In this document: piece after piece, positions 1 through 9,581 of the stretch | How the letters are laid out: each line of letters opens with the position of its first letter | Position numbering within the stretch: position 1 is the first letter of the stretch | Assembly: GCF_022829295.1 (NCBI RefSeq) | Contig: NZ_JAKSYH010000232.1 | Location: 1 to 64,000, forward strand | Reading direction: 5' to 3' | DNA: 64,000 bases | Origin: Methylobacterium sp. J-088 | GTDB lineage: Bacteria > Pseudomonadota > Alphaproteobacteria > Rhizobiales > Beijerinckiaceae | The notes under the pieces: model-generated | Databases searched by the model: none | Told to the model about the DNA's origin: nothing | The model's input: only the letters and a program-made list of their open reading frames with translations | Position numbers and translations under genes: made by a program

Positions 1-164
1 CCCCCCTCTGCGGGGGAGGGTGGTCCCTGCGTCAGCAGGGGTCGGGAGAGGGGAGCGACGCTTCCGGATGTAGCGTGACCTTCATGAAAGCCGGCGCCCC
101 GATCTGCACCGTCGCTCCCCTCTCCCCCCCTGCTGCGCAGGGTACCCTCCCCCGCAGAGGGGGG
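1..164. repeat. Palindromic repeat element lying inside imuB
   Basis: Bases 1-21 are the exact reverse complement of 144-164, and the inner arms (about 40-60 and 110-126) are also complementary, so the segment can fold into one long imperfect hairpin with a centre around 61-109. It is very GC-rich. Palindromic repeats of this CCCCCTCTGCGGGGGAGGG type are, as far as I recall, common between genes in Methylobacterium. Here the plus-strand frame of imuB stays open right through it. The left end may extend past the window edge. Confidence 0.8.
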
Positions 165-506
165 AGGGAGATGCGCGAGTCCGACAGCTCCCTCGCCTCC
201 CCCTGGCCCGACCACCTCCCGCCCCGCCCCCTGGTGCTGTTCCCCCGGGGCGAGGCCGCCTGCGATGTGCTCTCGACCATCCCGGAGGGGCCGCCCCGGC
301 GGTTCCGCTGGCGCGCGCAGATCCACCGCGTCACCCATGCCGAGGGGCCGGAGCGGGTCGCCGCCGAGTGGTGGCACGCGCCTGGGAACGACCGGGACTA
401 TTACCGCGTCGAGTGCGAGGCCGGGCACCGGCTCTGGCTCTACCGCGACGGGCCGCACGCCCCCGACCGCCCGGCCGCGTGGTACGTCCACGGGCTGTTC
501 GCGTGA
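1..506 (+). CDS. imuB: ImuB, C-terminal part (Y-family polymerase-like mutasome protein), 5' end outside window
   Basis: The frame beginning at base 3 is open from the window edge to a TGA at 504-506. The last ~95 residues match what I know of the ImuB C-terminus: RPLVLFPRG, then [25 protein letters not shown] and a final WYVHGLFA. ImuB is a catalytically inactive Y-family polymerase homologue that bridges the beta clamp and DnaE2 in SOS translesion synthesis. Upstream of RPLVLF the frame reads through the palindromic repeat, giving a low-complexity Gly/Pro/Arg-rich linker. That linker replaces normal sequence or extends the variable segment after the little-finger domain. The stop overlaps the dnaE2 GTG start by 3 nt, so the two are translationally coupled. 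A GTG at 75 could give a separate short protein, but a continuous ImuB is more likely. Confidence 0.8.
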   Translation, partial: PLCGGGWSLRQQGSGEGSDASGCSVTFMKAGAPICTVAPLSPPAAQGTLPRRGGREMRESDSSLASPWPDHLPPRPLVLFPRGEAACDVLSTIPEGPPRRFRWRAQIHRVTHAEGPERVAAEWWHAPGNDRDYYRVECEAGHRLWLYRDGPHAPDRPAAWYVHGLFA

Positions 507-3500
507 GCGGCCCCGCCTACGCCGAACTCGCCGTCACCACGAACTTCTCCTTCCTGCACGGCGCCTCGCACCCGCAGGAATTCGTCGTGCAGGCGGCGTC
601 CTACGGCCTCGAGGCCCTCGGCATCGCCGACCGCAACACCGTGGCCGGCGTGGTGCGGGCCCATGCGGCGGCGCTGGCGCTGGAGGGCACCCCGATCCGG
701 ATCCTGCCCGGCGTGCGCCTTGTCACCGAGGAGGGGTTCGAGGCCGTCACCTACCCGATGAACCGGGATGCCTGGGGGCGCCTGTGCCGGCTGCTGACCC
801 TCGGCAACCGGCGGGTCCGAAAGGGGGAGTGCTGCTTCTCCTTCGCCGAGATGCTGGAGGCCGCCGAGGGGCAGATGTTCATTGCCATGCCGCCGGCAAG
901 GCGCCTGCCGGACGGGTTCCGGGCGCGGCTGGAGGCGCTGGCCGCCGCCGCCCCGGGGCGGACCTTCCTCGGGGCGAGCCACACCCGCCGCGGCGACGAG
1001 CGGCGGCGTCTCGGGCTCCTGGCCGAGTTGGGCGCAGCCTCCGGCGCCCCGATGGTCGCGGTCTCGGACGCGCTCTACCACCACCCCGAGCGGCGCCAGC
1101 TGCAGGACGTGGTCACCTGCATCCGGGAGGGCTGCCGGATCGGGGAGGCCGGCTACCGCTTGGAGGCCAATGCCGAGCGCCACCTGAAGCCCCCCGCCGA
1201 GATGGCAGCGCTCTTTGCCGACCATCCAGGGGCGTTGGCCCGCACCGTCGAGATCGCGCAGGCCTGCGACTTCTGCCTGTCGCAACTGCACTACGAATAT
1301 CCCGACGAGCCGGTGCCCCCCGGCCGCACGCCGCAGGACTATTTGGCGGAAAAGACCTTCGAGCGGGCGCGCTGGCGCTACGGCGGCGAGGTTCCGGCCG
1401 CCGTCGAGGCGACGCTGAACGACGAACTGCGGCTCATCGCCAAGATGGACTATGCCCGCTACTTCCTGACCCTGTTCGACGTGGTCGAATTCGCTCGCAG
1501 CAAGGGCATCCTCTGCCAGGGGCGTGGCTCGGCGGCGAATTCCGCCGTGTGCTTCTGCCTCGGCATCACCGCGGTGGACCCGTCCAAGCACCGGCTGCTC
1601 TTCGCCCGCTTCATCTCGGAGAACCGTGGCGAGCCCCCCGACATCGACGTCGATTTCGAGCACGAGCGCCGCGAGGAGGTGATCCAGCACCTCTACGCCC
1701 GCTACGGCCGGGAGCGCGCCGCCCTCTGCGCCACGGTGATCCATTACCGCCCCCGCATGGCGATCCGCGAGGTCGGCAAGGTCTTGGGCCTGACCGAGGA
1801 CGTGACGGCGGCGATCGCCGACACGGTCTGGGGCTCCTGGGGCACCGGCATGCCGGACCAGCATGTGCGCGAAGCCGGCCTCGATCCCGCCAACCCCGCG
1901 ATCCGGCAGGCGCTCGATCTCGCCCACCAGCTGATCGGCTTCCCCCGCCACCTGTCGCAGCATGTCGGCGGCTTCGTGCTGACCCGGGGCCGCCTCGACG
2001 AGACCGTACCGGTGGGCAACGGCGCCATGGCGGACCGCACCTTCATCGAGTGGGACAAGGACGACATCGACGCGATCGGCCTGATGAAGGTCGACGTGCT
2101 GGCGCTCGGCATGCTGACCTGCCTCAAGCGCGGCCTCGATTTTTTGGGACAGGACCATGGCGAGGTCTACGAGACTCTGGCCGACCTGCCGCAGGACGAT
2201 GCCGCCACCTACGCGATGCTGGCTAAGGCCGATTCCGTCGGCGTGTTCCAGGTCGAGAGCCGGGCGCAGATGTCGATGCTGCCGCGCCTCAAGCCGAAGG
2301 AATTCTACGACCTCGTGGTGCAGGTGGCGATCGTGCGCCCCGGCCCGATCCAGGGCGACATGGTCCATCCCTACCTGCGGCGGCGCTCGGGAGCGGAGCC
2401 GGTGGTCTATCCCTCGCCCGATCCCGCTCACGGCGACCCCGACGAACTGAAGGCCGTCTTGAAGAAGACCTACGGCGTGCCGCTGTTCCAGGAACACGCC
2501 ATGCAGATCGCCATCACGGCGGCGGGCTTCACCCCGGCGGAGGCCGATGGGTTGCGTCGGGCGATGGCGACCTTCCGGCATGTCGGCACGATCGGGGGAT
2601 TTGAAGAAAAGTTCGTCGGCGGCATGACCCGCCGGGGCTACCCGAAGGATTTCGCCGAGCGCTGTTTCGCGCAGATCCGGGGCTTCTCGACCTACGGTTT
2701 CCCGGAGAGCCACGCGGCGAGCTTCGCGCTCCTCGTCTACGCCTCGGCCTGGATGAAGTGCCGGCACCCGGATGTCTTCCTAGCGGCGATCCTCAACGCC
2801 CAACCGATGGGCTTCTACCAGCCCGCGCAGCTCGTGCGCGACGCCCGCGCCCATGGGGTCGAGGTGCGGGGCGTCTGCGTCAACGCCAGCGACTGGGACT
2901 GCACCCTGGAGCCCTGCGGCGATCCTAAGATGCACGCCGTGCGGATCGGCCTGCGCGTCGTGCGCGGTCTACCCGAGGCCGCGATGCGCCGGCTCGTGCG
3001 GCTGCGCGCCAACGGCTATGCCAGCATCGAAGGCTTGCAGGCGTCCCTCGCCCTGCCCCGCAACACCCTGGAGCGGCTGGCCGAGGCGGATGCGTTCCGG
3101 TCGCTGGGTCTCGACCGGCGCGCCGCCCTATGGATGGTCCGTACCCTGGAGGGGACGTCATCCCGCAAGGCCGCCAAGGCCGACGGCTCAGAGCGCCGCG
3201 CCCATCTCCTCGATGCGCCGCTGCCGCTCTTCGCCTGGCACGCCGATGACGGCCTGTTCCGGCACGAGCCGGCGGTGGAACTGCCGGTTCTGGCCCCGTC
3301 CGAGGCGGTGGCCGAGGATTATGCCGCCACCGGCCTCTCGCTCCAGGGGCACCCGGTCGCTTTCTTCCGGGGGCGACTCGCCCGGATCGGCGCCATTTCG
3401 GCTCGGGCCCATCTCGATCCCGCCCTGTCCCAGGGGGCGCGGGTCACGGTGGCGGGTCTTGTGCTGATCCGCCAGCGGCCGGGAACCGCCAAGGGCGTGG

Positions 3501-3781
3501 TGTTCCTGACCCTGGAGGACGAGACCGGCATCGCCAACGTGATCGTCTGGAAGGCCCTGTTCGAGGCCAACCGCCGGGCCGCCATGCAGGCCCGGTTCCT
3601 CGCCGTGCGCGGCCGGATCCAGCGGGCGGACGGGGTGGTCCACCTCGTAGCCGAGGGCTTTCGCGATCTCACGGCATCGCTGCGTGACCTGCGCGAGGCC
3701 GGGATGCGGCTGCCGCCCGAGACCACGGATTTCGCCGTGGCGTCGGACCGACGGGCCTATCCCAGCCGGGATTTCCATTGA
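503..3781 (+). CDS. dnaE2: Error-prone DNA polymerase DnaE2 (ImuC), 1092 aa
   Basis: This is the C-family polymerase subunit of the ImuA-ImuB-DnaE2 mutasome, which performs mutagenic translesion synthesis under SOS control. The N-terminal PHP domain starts at [17 protein letters not shown]. The palm carries [12 protein letters not shown], then [13 protein letters not shown] with the catalytic aspartates, and the fingers include [18 protein letters not shown]. An OB-fold is near the C-terminus ([19 protein letters not shown]). The length is normal for DnaE2. I chose the GTG at 503 because it overlaps the imuB stop and directly precedes the conserved SGPAYAEL start; the open frame upstream of it is the imuB sequence in another frame. 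Any SOS promoter lies left of the window. Confidence 0.96.
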   Translation: MSGPAYAELAVTTNFSFLHGASHPQEFVVQAASYGLEALGIADRNTVAGVVRAHAAALALEGTPIRILPGVRLVTEEGFEAVTYPMNRDAWGRLCRLLTLGNRRVRKGECCFSFAEMLEAAEGQMFIAMPPARRLPDGFRARLEALAAAAPGRTFLGASHTRRGDERRRLGLLAELGAASGAPMVAVSDALYHHPERRQLQDVVTCIREGCRIGEAGYRLEANAERHLKPPAEMAALFADHPGALARTVEIAQACDFCLSQLHYEYPDEPVPPGRTPQDYLAEKTFERARWRYGGEVPAAVEATLNDELRLIAKMDYARYFLTLFDVVEFARSKGILCQGRGSAANSAVCFCLGITAVDPSKHRLLFARFISENRGEPPDIDVDFEHERREEVIQHLYARYGRERAALCATVIHYRPRMAIREVGKVLGLTEDVTAAIADTVWGSWGTGMPDQHVREAGLDPANPAIRQALDLAHQLIGFPRHLSQHVGGFVLTRGRLDETVPVGNGAMADRTFIEWDKDDIDAIGLMKVDVLALGMLTCLKRGLDFLGQDHGEVYETLADLPQDDAATYAMLAKADSVGVFQVESRAQMSMLPRLKPKEFYDLVVQVAIVRPGPIQGDMVHPYLRRRSGAEPVVYPSPDPAHGDPDELKAVLKKTYGVPLFQEHAMQIAITAAGFTPAEADGLRRAMATFRHVGTIGGFEEKFVGGMTRRGYPKDFAERCFAQIRGFSTYGFPESHAASFALLVYASAWMKCRHPDVFLAAILNAQPMGFYQPAQLVRDARAHGVEVRGVCVNASDWDCTLEPCGDPKMHAVRIGLRVVRGLPEAAMRRLVRLRANGYASIEGLQASLALPRNTLERLAEADAFRSLGLDRRAALWMVRTLEGTSSRKAAKADGSERRAHLLDAPLPLFAWHADDGLFRHEPAVELPVLAPSEAVAEDYAATGLSLQGHPVAFFRGRLARIGAISARAHLDPALSQGARVTVAGLVLIRQRPGTAKGVVFLTLEDETGIANVIVWKALFEANRRAAMQARFLAVRGRIQRADGVVHLVAEGFRDLTASLRDLREAGMRLPPETTDFAVASDRRAYPSRDFH

Positions 3782-4047
3782 GGCCGACAGCGCCGGGCGC
3801 GGGTGAAGCAACTCTAGGGATATTGCCCCGGCCAGGTCACTCGAACCCTGTCTCCCGGGCTTTGTCCGCACCCGGGCGGGCGGCTGAACCCCTCAAGGTG
3901 CGGCGTTCTGTCTACCGAAATATGGACCTTCCGCGCATTGGCCCCGAACCGATCCCATGACTAGGTGGTTAAGCTCGCGATTGCGGAAGCGCAGCCACGA
4001 CCCGATTGCCGGAGGTGACGAACGCCGGGCAGAAGAGAGCAGGTTCG

Positions 4048-5166
4048 ATGGAACAGCCCGACGCTTGGCATCAGACGGACCGGCTCGACGCCGAGCAGGG
4101 CAAGGGCGATCCCTTCGCCGCCGCGGTCCGCGCCACGCGGATGCCGATGATCATCACCAATCCGCGGCTTCCCGACAACCCGATCGTCTTCGCCAACGAC
4201 GCCTTCCTGCGGATGACCGGCTATGGCCGGGACGAGGTCATGGGCCGCAACTGCCGTTTTCTTCAGGGCAAGGAGACCGATCGCGGCGTCATCGCGCTGA
4301 TCCGCGAGGCGGTCCAGGCCCGCACCGACATCGCGATCGACATCCTGAACTACCGCAAGGATGGGGTACCCTTCTGGAACGCGCTCTATCTCAGCCCGGT
4401 CGCCAACGAGGCCGGCGAGGTGCTGTTCTTCTTCGCCTCGCAGCTTGACGTCTCCGACCGGGTGGACGCGCATCTGCGGGTCCAGCAGGAGAAGGACCGG
4501 TTCGAGGCGGAGGTCTCCAAACGCACCCGCGACCTGACCGAGGCACTGGCCACGCAGACCATGCTGGTCCATGAGGTCGATCACCGGGTTAAAAACAACC
4601 TGCAGATGATCGCGGCGCTGCTGTCCATGCAGACACGGGCGATCACCGACCCGGCCGCCCGCACCGCCATGCAGGCGATGCTGACCCGGGTCGAGGCCTT
4701 GGGCACGGTCCATCGGCGGCTCTACCAATCCAACAACGTCGAGCGGTTCGACGTGGCCGAGTTCGCACGCGACCTCGCCACCGACCTTGTCCGCGGCTCA
4801 GGCGACCGAATCCGCCTGCACCTCGATTTGGAGGCCGTGGAGATCCCGGTCGCCAAGGCGCCGCCCGTGGCGCTGATGATGAACGAATTGATCACCAACG
4901 CCCTCAAGCACGCTTTCCCGAACGACCGCCCGGGTCGGCTCTCCGTGACGGTGGCGCCGGACGAGGCCTACTTCACCATCAAGATCGCCGATGACGGCGT
5001 CGGCATGCCCCTCCAGGTGATGGAGCAGTGCTCCTTTGGGAAGCGTCTGATCGGCACGCTTTGCCGCCAGCTCAGCGCCAGCATCGCCTGGATGACCAAC
5101 GATCCCGGCACGATCGTCAGTATACGCCTGCCGCGCGAGATGGCTGGCGGTCTGGAGGCTGCGTGA
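4048..5166 (+). CDS. LOV-domain blue-light sensor histidine kinase (HWE/HisKA_2 type), 372 aa
   Basis: An N-terminal PAS/LOV domain contains GRNCRFLQG, the canonical flavin-binding LOV motif, with the photoactive cysteine at about residue 69. Then comes a short helical linker (about 140-165), a HisKA_2-type phospho-acceptor region ([12 protein letters not shown], His about 178), and a catalytic ATPase domain with an N box ([14 protein letters not shown]) and a G box (IADDGVGMP). Light-driven adduct formation on the cysteine should switch autophosphorylation. A TTG at 4006 would add 14 residues; I prefer the ATG at 4048 because nothing in the extra residues is domain-like. The stop overlaps the start of the response regulator by 4 nt, so the pair is one operon and probably cognate. 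Confidence 0.92.
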   Translation: MEQPDAWHQTDRLDAEQGKGDPFAAAVRATRMPMIITNPRLPDNPIVFANDAFLRMTGYGRDEVMGRNCRFLQGKETDRGVIALIREAVQARTDIAIDILNYRKDGVPFWNALYLSPVANEAGEVLFFFASQLDVSDRVDAHLRVQQEKDRFEAEVSKRTRDLTEALATQTMLVHEVDHRVKNNLQMIAALLSMQTRAITDPAARTAMQAMLTRVEALGTVHRRLYQSNNVERFDVAEFARDLATDLVRGSGDRIRLHLDLEAVEIPVAKAPPVALMMNELITNALKHAFPNDRPGRLSVTVAPDEAYFTIKIADDGVGMPLQVMEQCSFGKRLIGTLCRQLSASIAWMTNDPGTIVSIRLPREMAGGLEAA

Positions 5167-5645
5167 CCGAGCCGCTCAAGATCCTCGTCGTCGAGGATGA
5201 AGCCCTCATCCTGATGCAGATCGAGATGATGCTGGAGGAGGCGGGCCACTGCGTCGTAGGCACGGCCATGACCGCCCGGGAGGCTATCGCCCTCGTGTAC
5301 GAGATCCGACCGGAACTGGTTCTCATCGACCTGCGCCTCGGCGACGGCTCCTCGGGCCTCGACGTGGCGCAGGCCGTGCACGACCTCGGCGGCATCACGG
5401 CCGCATTCATGACCGCCAACGCCCAGGCGCTCAGCGACGACATGGCGGGGGCCACGGCGGTGATCGCCAAGCCGTTCACCGGCACGGTGCTCCAAGAGTC
5501 CCTGACCTATCTGGAAGATTGCGTCCGCCGTCCGCCGCCGACCGCAAACGTGCCGCCGGGGATGCGCGTCGCCAAGGCGTGGCTCGCGAATTTTGCCCGG
5601 ATGCGGGCCGATTCGACCCCTCGACAGGGGCCGCGCCGCGGCTAG
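5163..5645 (+). CDS. Single-domain response regulator, 160 aa
   Basis: A receiver domain occupies residues 5-120: [11 protein letters not shown] holds the acidic pocket, Asp56 in LIDLRLGDG is the phosphorylation site, and IAKPF holds the conserved lysine. There is no output domain, only a short basic Pro/Arg-rich tail, so it acts by phosphotransfer or protein contact. It resembles the stand-alone regulators paired with HWE kinases in alphaproteobacteria. I chose the GTG at 5163 because it overlaps the kinase stop (GTGA) and begins immediately before the receiver fold; an upstream ATG in the same frame would lie deep in the kinase gene. Confidence 0.92.
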   Translation: MTEPLKILVVEDEALILMQIEMMLEEAGHCVVGTAMTAREAIALVYEIRPELVLIDLRLGDGSSGLDVAQAVHDLGGITAAFMTANAQALSDDMAGATAVIAKPFTGTVLQESLTYLEDCVRRPPPTANVPPGMRVAKAWLANFARMRADSTPRQGPRRG

Positions 5646-5654
5646 AGTGCGGTC

Positions 5655-6116
5655 ATGCCGAGCTTTACCGTGACGCGCCTTCTGGCCGCCCTGGCCTGCC
5701 TGCCGCTGCTCGCGGCGTCAGCCCGGGCCGATACCTGCGACGACCTTGCCCGGCAGATCGCGGGGGCGATCGACGGCAAGGTCGGCAAGCGCGCTGGCCC
5801 CAGCATCGACATCCGCCTCGCCGGGCCGATCAAGTTCGACGTGACCTGCCGGGCCGAGCCGATCGTGCAGGCGACCTCGGCCGAGCCCGCCCCCTCGGCG
5901 ACCTTCTTCCGCGACCTGTCGGTGGCCTCCGAGATCCTGATCGGAGAAGCGGCCGCCACGGTCGAGCCGATCATCGCCAACGCCTACCGGACGTCCCTGT
6001 CGGAGCGGCGCAAGTCGTTCATCCAGCAGAACGGCTGGTCGACCTCCTGCTACACCGACCCGGGCAGCACCACGATGCGTACCCTGTGCTCGGTGGGGCG
6101 CATCCCGCCGGGATAG
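5655..6116 (+). CDS. Small secreted protein of unknown function, 153 aa
   Basis: I do not recognise the family. Residues 1-25 form a clear Sec signal peptide with a hydrophobic LLAALACLPLLAAS core and ASARA before a likely cleavage site. The mature part begins DTCDDLARQIAG and has three cysteines, compatible with one disulphide, so it is probably periplasmic. It starts 9 nt after the response regulator stop and could share that transcript. Confidence 0.75.
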   Translation: MPSFTVTRLLAALACLPLLAASARADTCDDLARQIAGAIDGKVGKRAGPSIDIRLAGPIKFDVTCRAEPIVQATSAEPAPSATFFRDLSVASEILIGEAAATVEPIIANAYRTSLSERRKSFIQQNGWSTSCYTDPGSTTMRTLCSVGRIPPG

Positions 6117-6183
6117 GGCGCCCTTGACCGAGCGAGTGGCCGGCGGGATTCTCCGCATCTGTCGAGTCGGCCCGGGCTTTCCC

Positions 6184-6643
6184 ATGACGATTCTCGAGAC
6201 CCAGCCCGTCCACAGGACCGATCCCCACCGGGGGTTCTGGGACTTCATCGAGACGCGTCCCGAATAAGGAGAAGTGGGAACTCATCCAGTGTATGGTCCC
6301 GGATGTCGCGGTCAACGATGCGGCCACCATCGAGCCCGACCAGAACGTCGTCGACGGCTGTTATCTGGCCGCCGAGATCCGCGCTTCGAGCGACCACCGG
6401 AAGTTCCCCGGCACGCGCCAGACGAAGATTGACGTCAAGCGCGCAGGCTACGAGACCTTGCCGCACTGTCGGGCCGTACTCCTGATCGAACAGAAGAGCC
6501 CTGCACTGACCCTGTCGGTGCGAATCGGCGAGACCTGGACCCGCACCCGCCTGACCGGGGATGACCGTCTGGTTCTCCCCGGTTTCGGCATCGACTGCGC
6601 GGTGGCCGATCTCTACGCCCGCACGCCCATGGCGCGGCGCTGA
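6184..6643 (+). pseudogene. Uma2-family (PD-(D/E)XK-like) gene, frameshifted and internally deleted
   Basis: An ATG at 6184 opens a frame reading RGFWDFIETRPE, which then hits TAA at 6265-6267. The next frame (from 6263) continues NKEKWELIQC and runs to the stop at 6641. Intact Uma2 proteins have FLxWxExRPExxRxELIDGEPV at this position, so the two pieces join at a one-base frameshift. Directly after WELIQ the sequence jumps to PDVAVNDAATI, which belongs near the middle of the family, so a segment of about 50-60 residues is missing. The rest (LAAEIRASSD, IDVKRAGYETLPHCRAVLLIEQ, PGFGIDCAVADLYA) fits the C-terminal half. A 116-residue product from ATG 6293 is possible but would lack the fold's N-terminus. 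Confidence 0.7.
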
Positions 6644-7183
6644 TCAATACTCGATGACGTCTTCCAGCGCGTAGTGCTTCACGGTCTTCCGGTTGGCGAT
6701 CAGCTCGTCCACCGTGGGCTCGCCCTTGAGCGCGCGGGCGATGGCGAGCTTCGTCGCCTCGTAGTTGGTCCGGTAGAGGTCCTTCTGGTCGAGGTCGTCG
6801 TCCTCGGCGCAGCGCGGATCGAGCCAGATCATGATGATCATGCACAACTCGTCGAGCCCGTCCTTCGGCAGCACGCCCTCGATGATGCAATCTACGATCG
6901 CGTCGCCGGTGGCGGCCTGGACCACGCCGCCGAGCAGCTCGACATACTCGGCCGTGTGGATGGTGGCCTTGGTGGTCATCATCGTGGCCGGGCGCACGAG
7001 CTGGTTGAGGTCGCGGACCACGAACATGCGGGTGTGGCCCTGCACTTGCCCCATCATCGACGCGAAGGCCTGACCCACCGGACCGCGGACGGAGCCGATC
7101 AGCACCTCCGGCATCGCGTCGGTGTACTGGCCCTCGGCCGCCAGCACCGTGGCCTCGCCCGTACGGAACCAGATCTCTTGCAT
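6644..7183 (-). CDS. Formaldehyde-activating enzyme (Fae)-like protein, 179 aa
   Basis: The order of motifs follows Fae: a GEA start (TGEATVLAAEG), VLIGSVRGPVGQAFASM, a central RPATMMTTKATI equivalent to the KPNTLMFNKVTI stretch, and GDAIVDCIIEGVLP near the end. Fae condenses formaldehyde with tetrahydromethanopterin in methylotrophs. By eye alignment the catalytic histidine of Fae (in VAHIDL) is replaced here (TDAMPEVLIG), and a ~50-residue acidic C-terminal extension is present. It is therefore a paralogue of the Fae2/Fae3 kind rather than the main enzyme, and its activity is uncertain. I start at the ATG at 7183, which has GGAG eight bases upstream; the longer open frame upstream is not protein-like. 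Confidence 0.82.
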   Translation of the reverse strand: MQEIWFRTGEATVLAAEGQYTDAMPEVLIGSVRGPVGQAFASMMGQVQGHTRMFVVRDLNQLVRPATMMTTKATIHTAEYVELLGGVVQAATGDAIVDCIIEGVLPKDGLDELCMIIMIWLDPRCAEDDDLDQKDLYRTNYEATKLAIARALKGEPTVDELIANRKTVKHYALEDVIEY

Positions 7184-7247
7184 GTGTCGACTCCACCGTC
7201 TCGGAAGACCCGGGGGAGACATCATCGGGCCGCTCGCGTCAATCGCC

Positions 7248-8489
7248 TCAAAGCAGGCCGACCGCGTCGAGCACACCGACCAGCGCGAAGGCGATGGTGA
7301 CGCCCGAGACGACGTAGACCACCCACTTGTAGGCGCCCTCGACACGCTTGCCCTCCGGCAGGGCGCGGGTGGCGAGCAGGATCAGGAAGCCGAGCGCGAG
7401 TGGCAGAAGCAGGGCGTTCATCACTTCCACGGCGATGTTGAGCGCAACCAGATTCGGCACGAGCTGGACGGCTACCGCGCCGGCCGCCACCACCAGCGCG
7501 AAGGCGCCGTAGAAGGCCGGCGCCTCCCGGGGCGATTGCTCTAGGGAGTGCGGCTTTCCCATCACGTCGCCGAAACCCCAGGCCAGCGCGAGGGCGACCA
7601 CGTTCAGCGCCACGAAGGCCGCCGCGATGATCCCGACCCCGAACACCACCTGCCCGAGCCACGGCCCCAGGGCGGGCGTGAAGGCGCCCGCGAGGTCGCC
7701 CACGGTCTGCAAGCCCTCCTTGGTCCCCTGCCCGGCCTTGCCGATCGTGGCGGCGGCCGCGATCAGGATCGCCCCCATCACGCATTGCGAGATCACCGCT
7801 CCCACGAGGGTGTCGATCCGCGAGTTGCGCGCGTGGTCCCAGCCGAGGCCTTTGTCGACGATCGCCGATTGCTGGTAGAAGATCATCCACGGCATGATCA
7901 CCGCTCCAATATTGGCGGCGATCAGCACCCGGTACTGACCGTCGCCGAGCGGTATGTGGGCAAAAGACGTGGCGATCTCGCCCAGGTTCGGCCGCGCCGC
8001 GATGGCGAGGCCGATGAAGACCAGCTCGAACAGGCCGACCGCCAGAGCCACGACCTCGACGCGCCGGTAGCCGCCGGTGAAGACGAGCCCGAGGAGCAGA
8101 AGGGCCGGCAATCCGAGGCTCACAAGCCGCGGTACCCCGAACAGGTCGCCGATCCCCGCGATGCCGGAGAATTCCGTGACGATGGCGCCGATCCCGGCGA
8201 CCACGAGGCCACCATAGGAGATCCAGGCCCAGACCGGCCCGTAACGCGCGCGGATCAGCTCGCCATGGCCACGCCCCGTGGCGGTGCCGAGCCGGACCGT
8301 CAGCTCCTGGACGACGTACAGGATCGGGATCAGCAGGATCTGCAGGAGCAGCAGCGAGTAGCCCCAGCGGGCGCCGCTCTGGGCCGCCGTAATCAGGCTT
8401 CCGACATCCGTGTCGGCAAGCATCACGACGAGTCCGGGGCCTGCGGTCTTGAGGAACGCGTTCAGGCGAGGCAGGGAGGCGCTGGGCAC
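7248..8489 (-). CDS. NRAMP-family (SLC11-like) divalent metal transporter with altered metal-site motifs, 413 aa
   Basis: About eleven hydrophobic segments follow the NRAMP pattern. In TM1, where NRAMP has DPGN, this protein has ADTDVGSLITAAQSG. In TM6, where NRAMP has MPH, it has AVIMPWMIFYQQSAIVDKG. These substitutions place it in a divergent NRAMP-related branch; some members of such branches have been reported to carry Mg2+ or Al3+ rather than Mn/Fe, so the substrate should not be assumed. The start is uncertain: GTG at 8489 gives a compact N-terminus just before the first helix, and anything longer would run into the divergent gene starting at 8568. Confidence 0.85.
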   Translation of the reverse strand: MPSASLPRLNAFLKTAGPGLVVMLADTDVGSLITAAQSGARWGYSLLLLQILLIPILYVVQELTVRLGTATGRGHGELIRARYGPVWAWISYGGLVVAGIGAIVTEFSGIAGIGDLFGVPRLVSLGLPALLLLGLVFTGGYRRVEVVALAVGLFELVFIGLAIAARPNLGEIATSFAHIPLGDGQYRVLIAANIGAVIMPWMIFYQQSAIVDKGLGWDHARNSRIDTLVGAVISQCVMGAILIAAAATIGKAGQGTKEGLQTVGDLAGAFTPALGPWLGQVVFGVGIIAAAFVALNVVALALAWGFGDVMGKPHSLEQSPREAPAFYGAFALVVAAGAVAVQLVPNLVALNIAVEVMNALLLPLALGFLILLATRALPEGKRVEGAYKWVVYVVSGVTIAFALVGVLDAVGLL

Positions 8490-8567
8490 GGCTCGGGAAC
8501 AGCCCCGGGCCAGGGCGGTTCCGGCGGGCGCCTGCGGCGTTTTCCCGACACGCGGGAGGAGTATGCG

Positions 8568-8783
8568 ATGGCACAGAGCACGGATCGGGGCTCGGGCTGG
8601 AGCCTTCAGGCGAGCGCCGTGCCCGATGGGGTACGGCTGGAACTCGCCCTGTCCGATCTCGGCGGCGGGCCGGTTACCGCGGCCATCGTGCTGGACCGGG
8701 CCGAGGCCCGCGCCTTCGCGCGTGCCCTCCTGGCGGCAGCCGGCGACGCGACCGAACGCACCTTCCCGAAGCCGGGGACCTGA
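8568..8783 (+). CDS. Small conserved-looking protein, 71 aa
   Basis: The ATG at 8568 is preceded by a strong GGGAGGA ribosome-binding site at ideal spacing. The product is acidic-to-neutral with no membrane segment; its core (VRLELALSDLGGGPVTAAIVLDRAEARAFARALLAAA) looks like a beta-strand pair followed by a helix. I do not recognise the family. It is divergent from the NRAMP-like gene and convergent with the lipoprotein gene. Confidence 0.65.
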   Translation: MAQSTDRGSGWSLQASAVPDGVRLELALSDLGGGPVTAAIVLDRAEARAFARALLAAAGDATERTFPKPGT

Positions 8784-8793
8784 GCGGGCGGGC

Positions 8794-9270
8794 TCAGCGT
8801 TGGGCTGCACCCGGGTTGCGGCCCGGCAGACGCGGCACCACCGTTCCGCGCCGCTCGACCGGCGCGTCGCAGGCGTAGGCGAACTCCGATTTCAGGGAAT
8901 CGAACACGGTCTCGCCGGTGATCCGGCAATCCTCGCGCACGGTCTCGTCGAGATAGGCGCGGGCGGCCGTGCGGAAGCGCGTCACCTGGGTCGCGCCCGG
9001 CTCCGGATCGATGCGGACTTCACTCAGGTTGCAGCCGGCATATTCGCGCAGGGCGTTGGATACGACCAGCATCCGGCGCAGCTGCCGGTTGTCGTAGACC
9101 TCGTAGGGTTCCTTGCAGCCGATCGTGACCACCTGCGGCGTGAGCGCCACGTAGTTCCGGGAGATGTAGGCGAATCCGGTGGTGCAGCCGGCAAGCGCCG
9201 AACCCAGGATCAGGGCGCCGAGGGAGAGCCGGAGGGGCCCAGGAGCCGCGCGCTTTCGCATCCTCGTCAT
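8794..9270 (-). CDS. Putative lipoprotein, 158 aa
   Basis: After a basic N-terminus (MTRMRKRA) comes a hydrophobic stretch and a lipobox LAGC, so Sec export, lipidation at that cysteine and membrane anchoring are expected. The mature protein has four further cysteines (IGCKEPYEVYDNRQLRRMLVVS, YAGCNLSE, REDCRITGE, YACDAP), probably two disulphides. I do not recognise the family. ATG 9270 is chosen over 9261 because GGGCTTGGG precedes it; both keep the signal peptide. Confidence 0.75.
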   Translation of the reverse strand: MTRMRKRAAPGPLRLSLGALILGSALAGCTTGFAYISRNYVALTPQVVTIGCKEPYEVYDNRQLRRMLVVSNALREYAGCNLSEVRIDPEPGATQVTRFRTAARAYLDETVREDCRITGETVFDSLKSEFAYACDAPVERRGTVVPRLPGRNPGAAQR

Positions 9271-9563
9271 CCCAAGCCCGATATCGCCCCGCTGCGCTCC
9301 CCGGCGAGGCGCAAGGTGCATTGAAACGGCTCCGCTTGCGCCGTCAATGCGTTTGTGGTTCGCATCGCCCGCGCCGTGTCGCTCACAGCCCCCTGGCGTC
9401 CGGCGCCACCGCGTCGCACGAGTTCGGCATGTCCCGGTTCCGGACTAGGAGGCCTGACCGGCACGAAGGAGTGCGGCACAACTTCGGTGCGGCTGGCCGT
9501 AGGCGCACCGCGTTCGAACCGGCCGCGGATCGACATGATCGCCGATCGACTCGACAGTGTGTA
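9271..9563. other. Intergenic DNA left of the Mu-like element
   Basis: No convincing gene. Short frames on both strands lack coding character. Before the element inserted, this DNA probably joined the lexA upstream region now found right of 26107. Confidence 0.5.
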
Positions 9564-9581
9564 TGTCATCGCTAACTGGCG
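9564..9581 (+). repeat. Left terminal inverted repeat of the Mu-like element
   Basis: TGTCATCGCTAACTGGCG matches the inverted right end TGTGATCGCTGATTGGCG at 15 of 18 positions, and similarity continues weakly through GGTC. The 5' TG agrees with Mu-family ends. Confidence 0.75.

Noticed and set aside
265-2767. Long open frames (653 and 775 residues) on both strands across dnaE2
   Set aside because: They are shadows of the GC-rich dnaE2 gene: Arg/Pro/Gly-rich or His/Asp-rich translations with no motif, while the dnaE2 frame carries a full polymerase.
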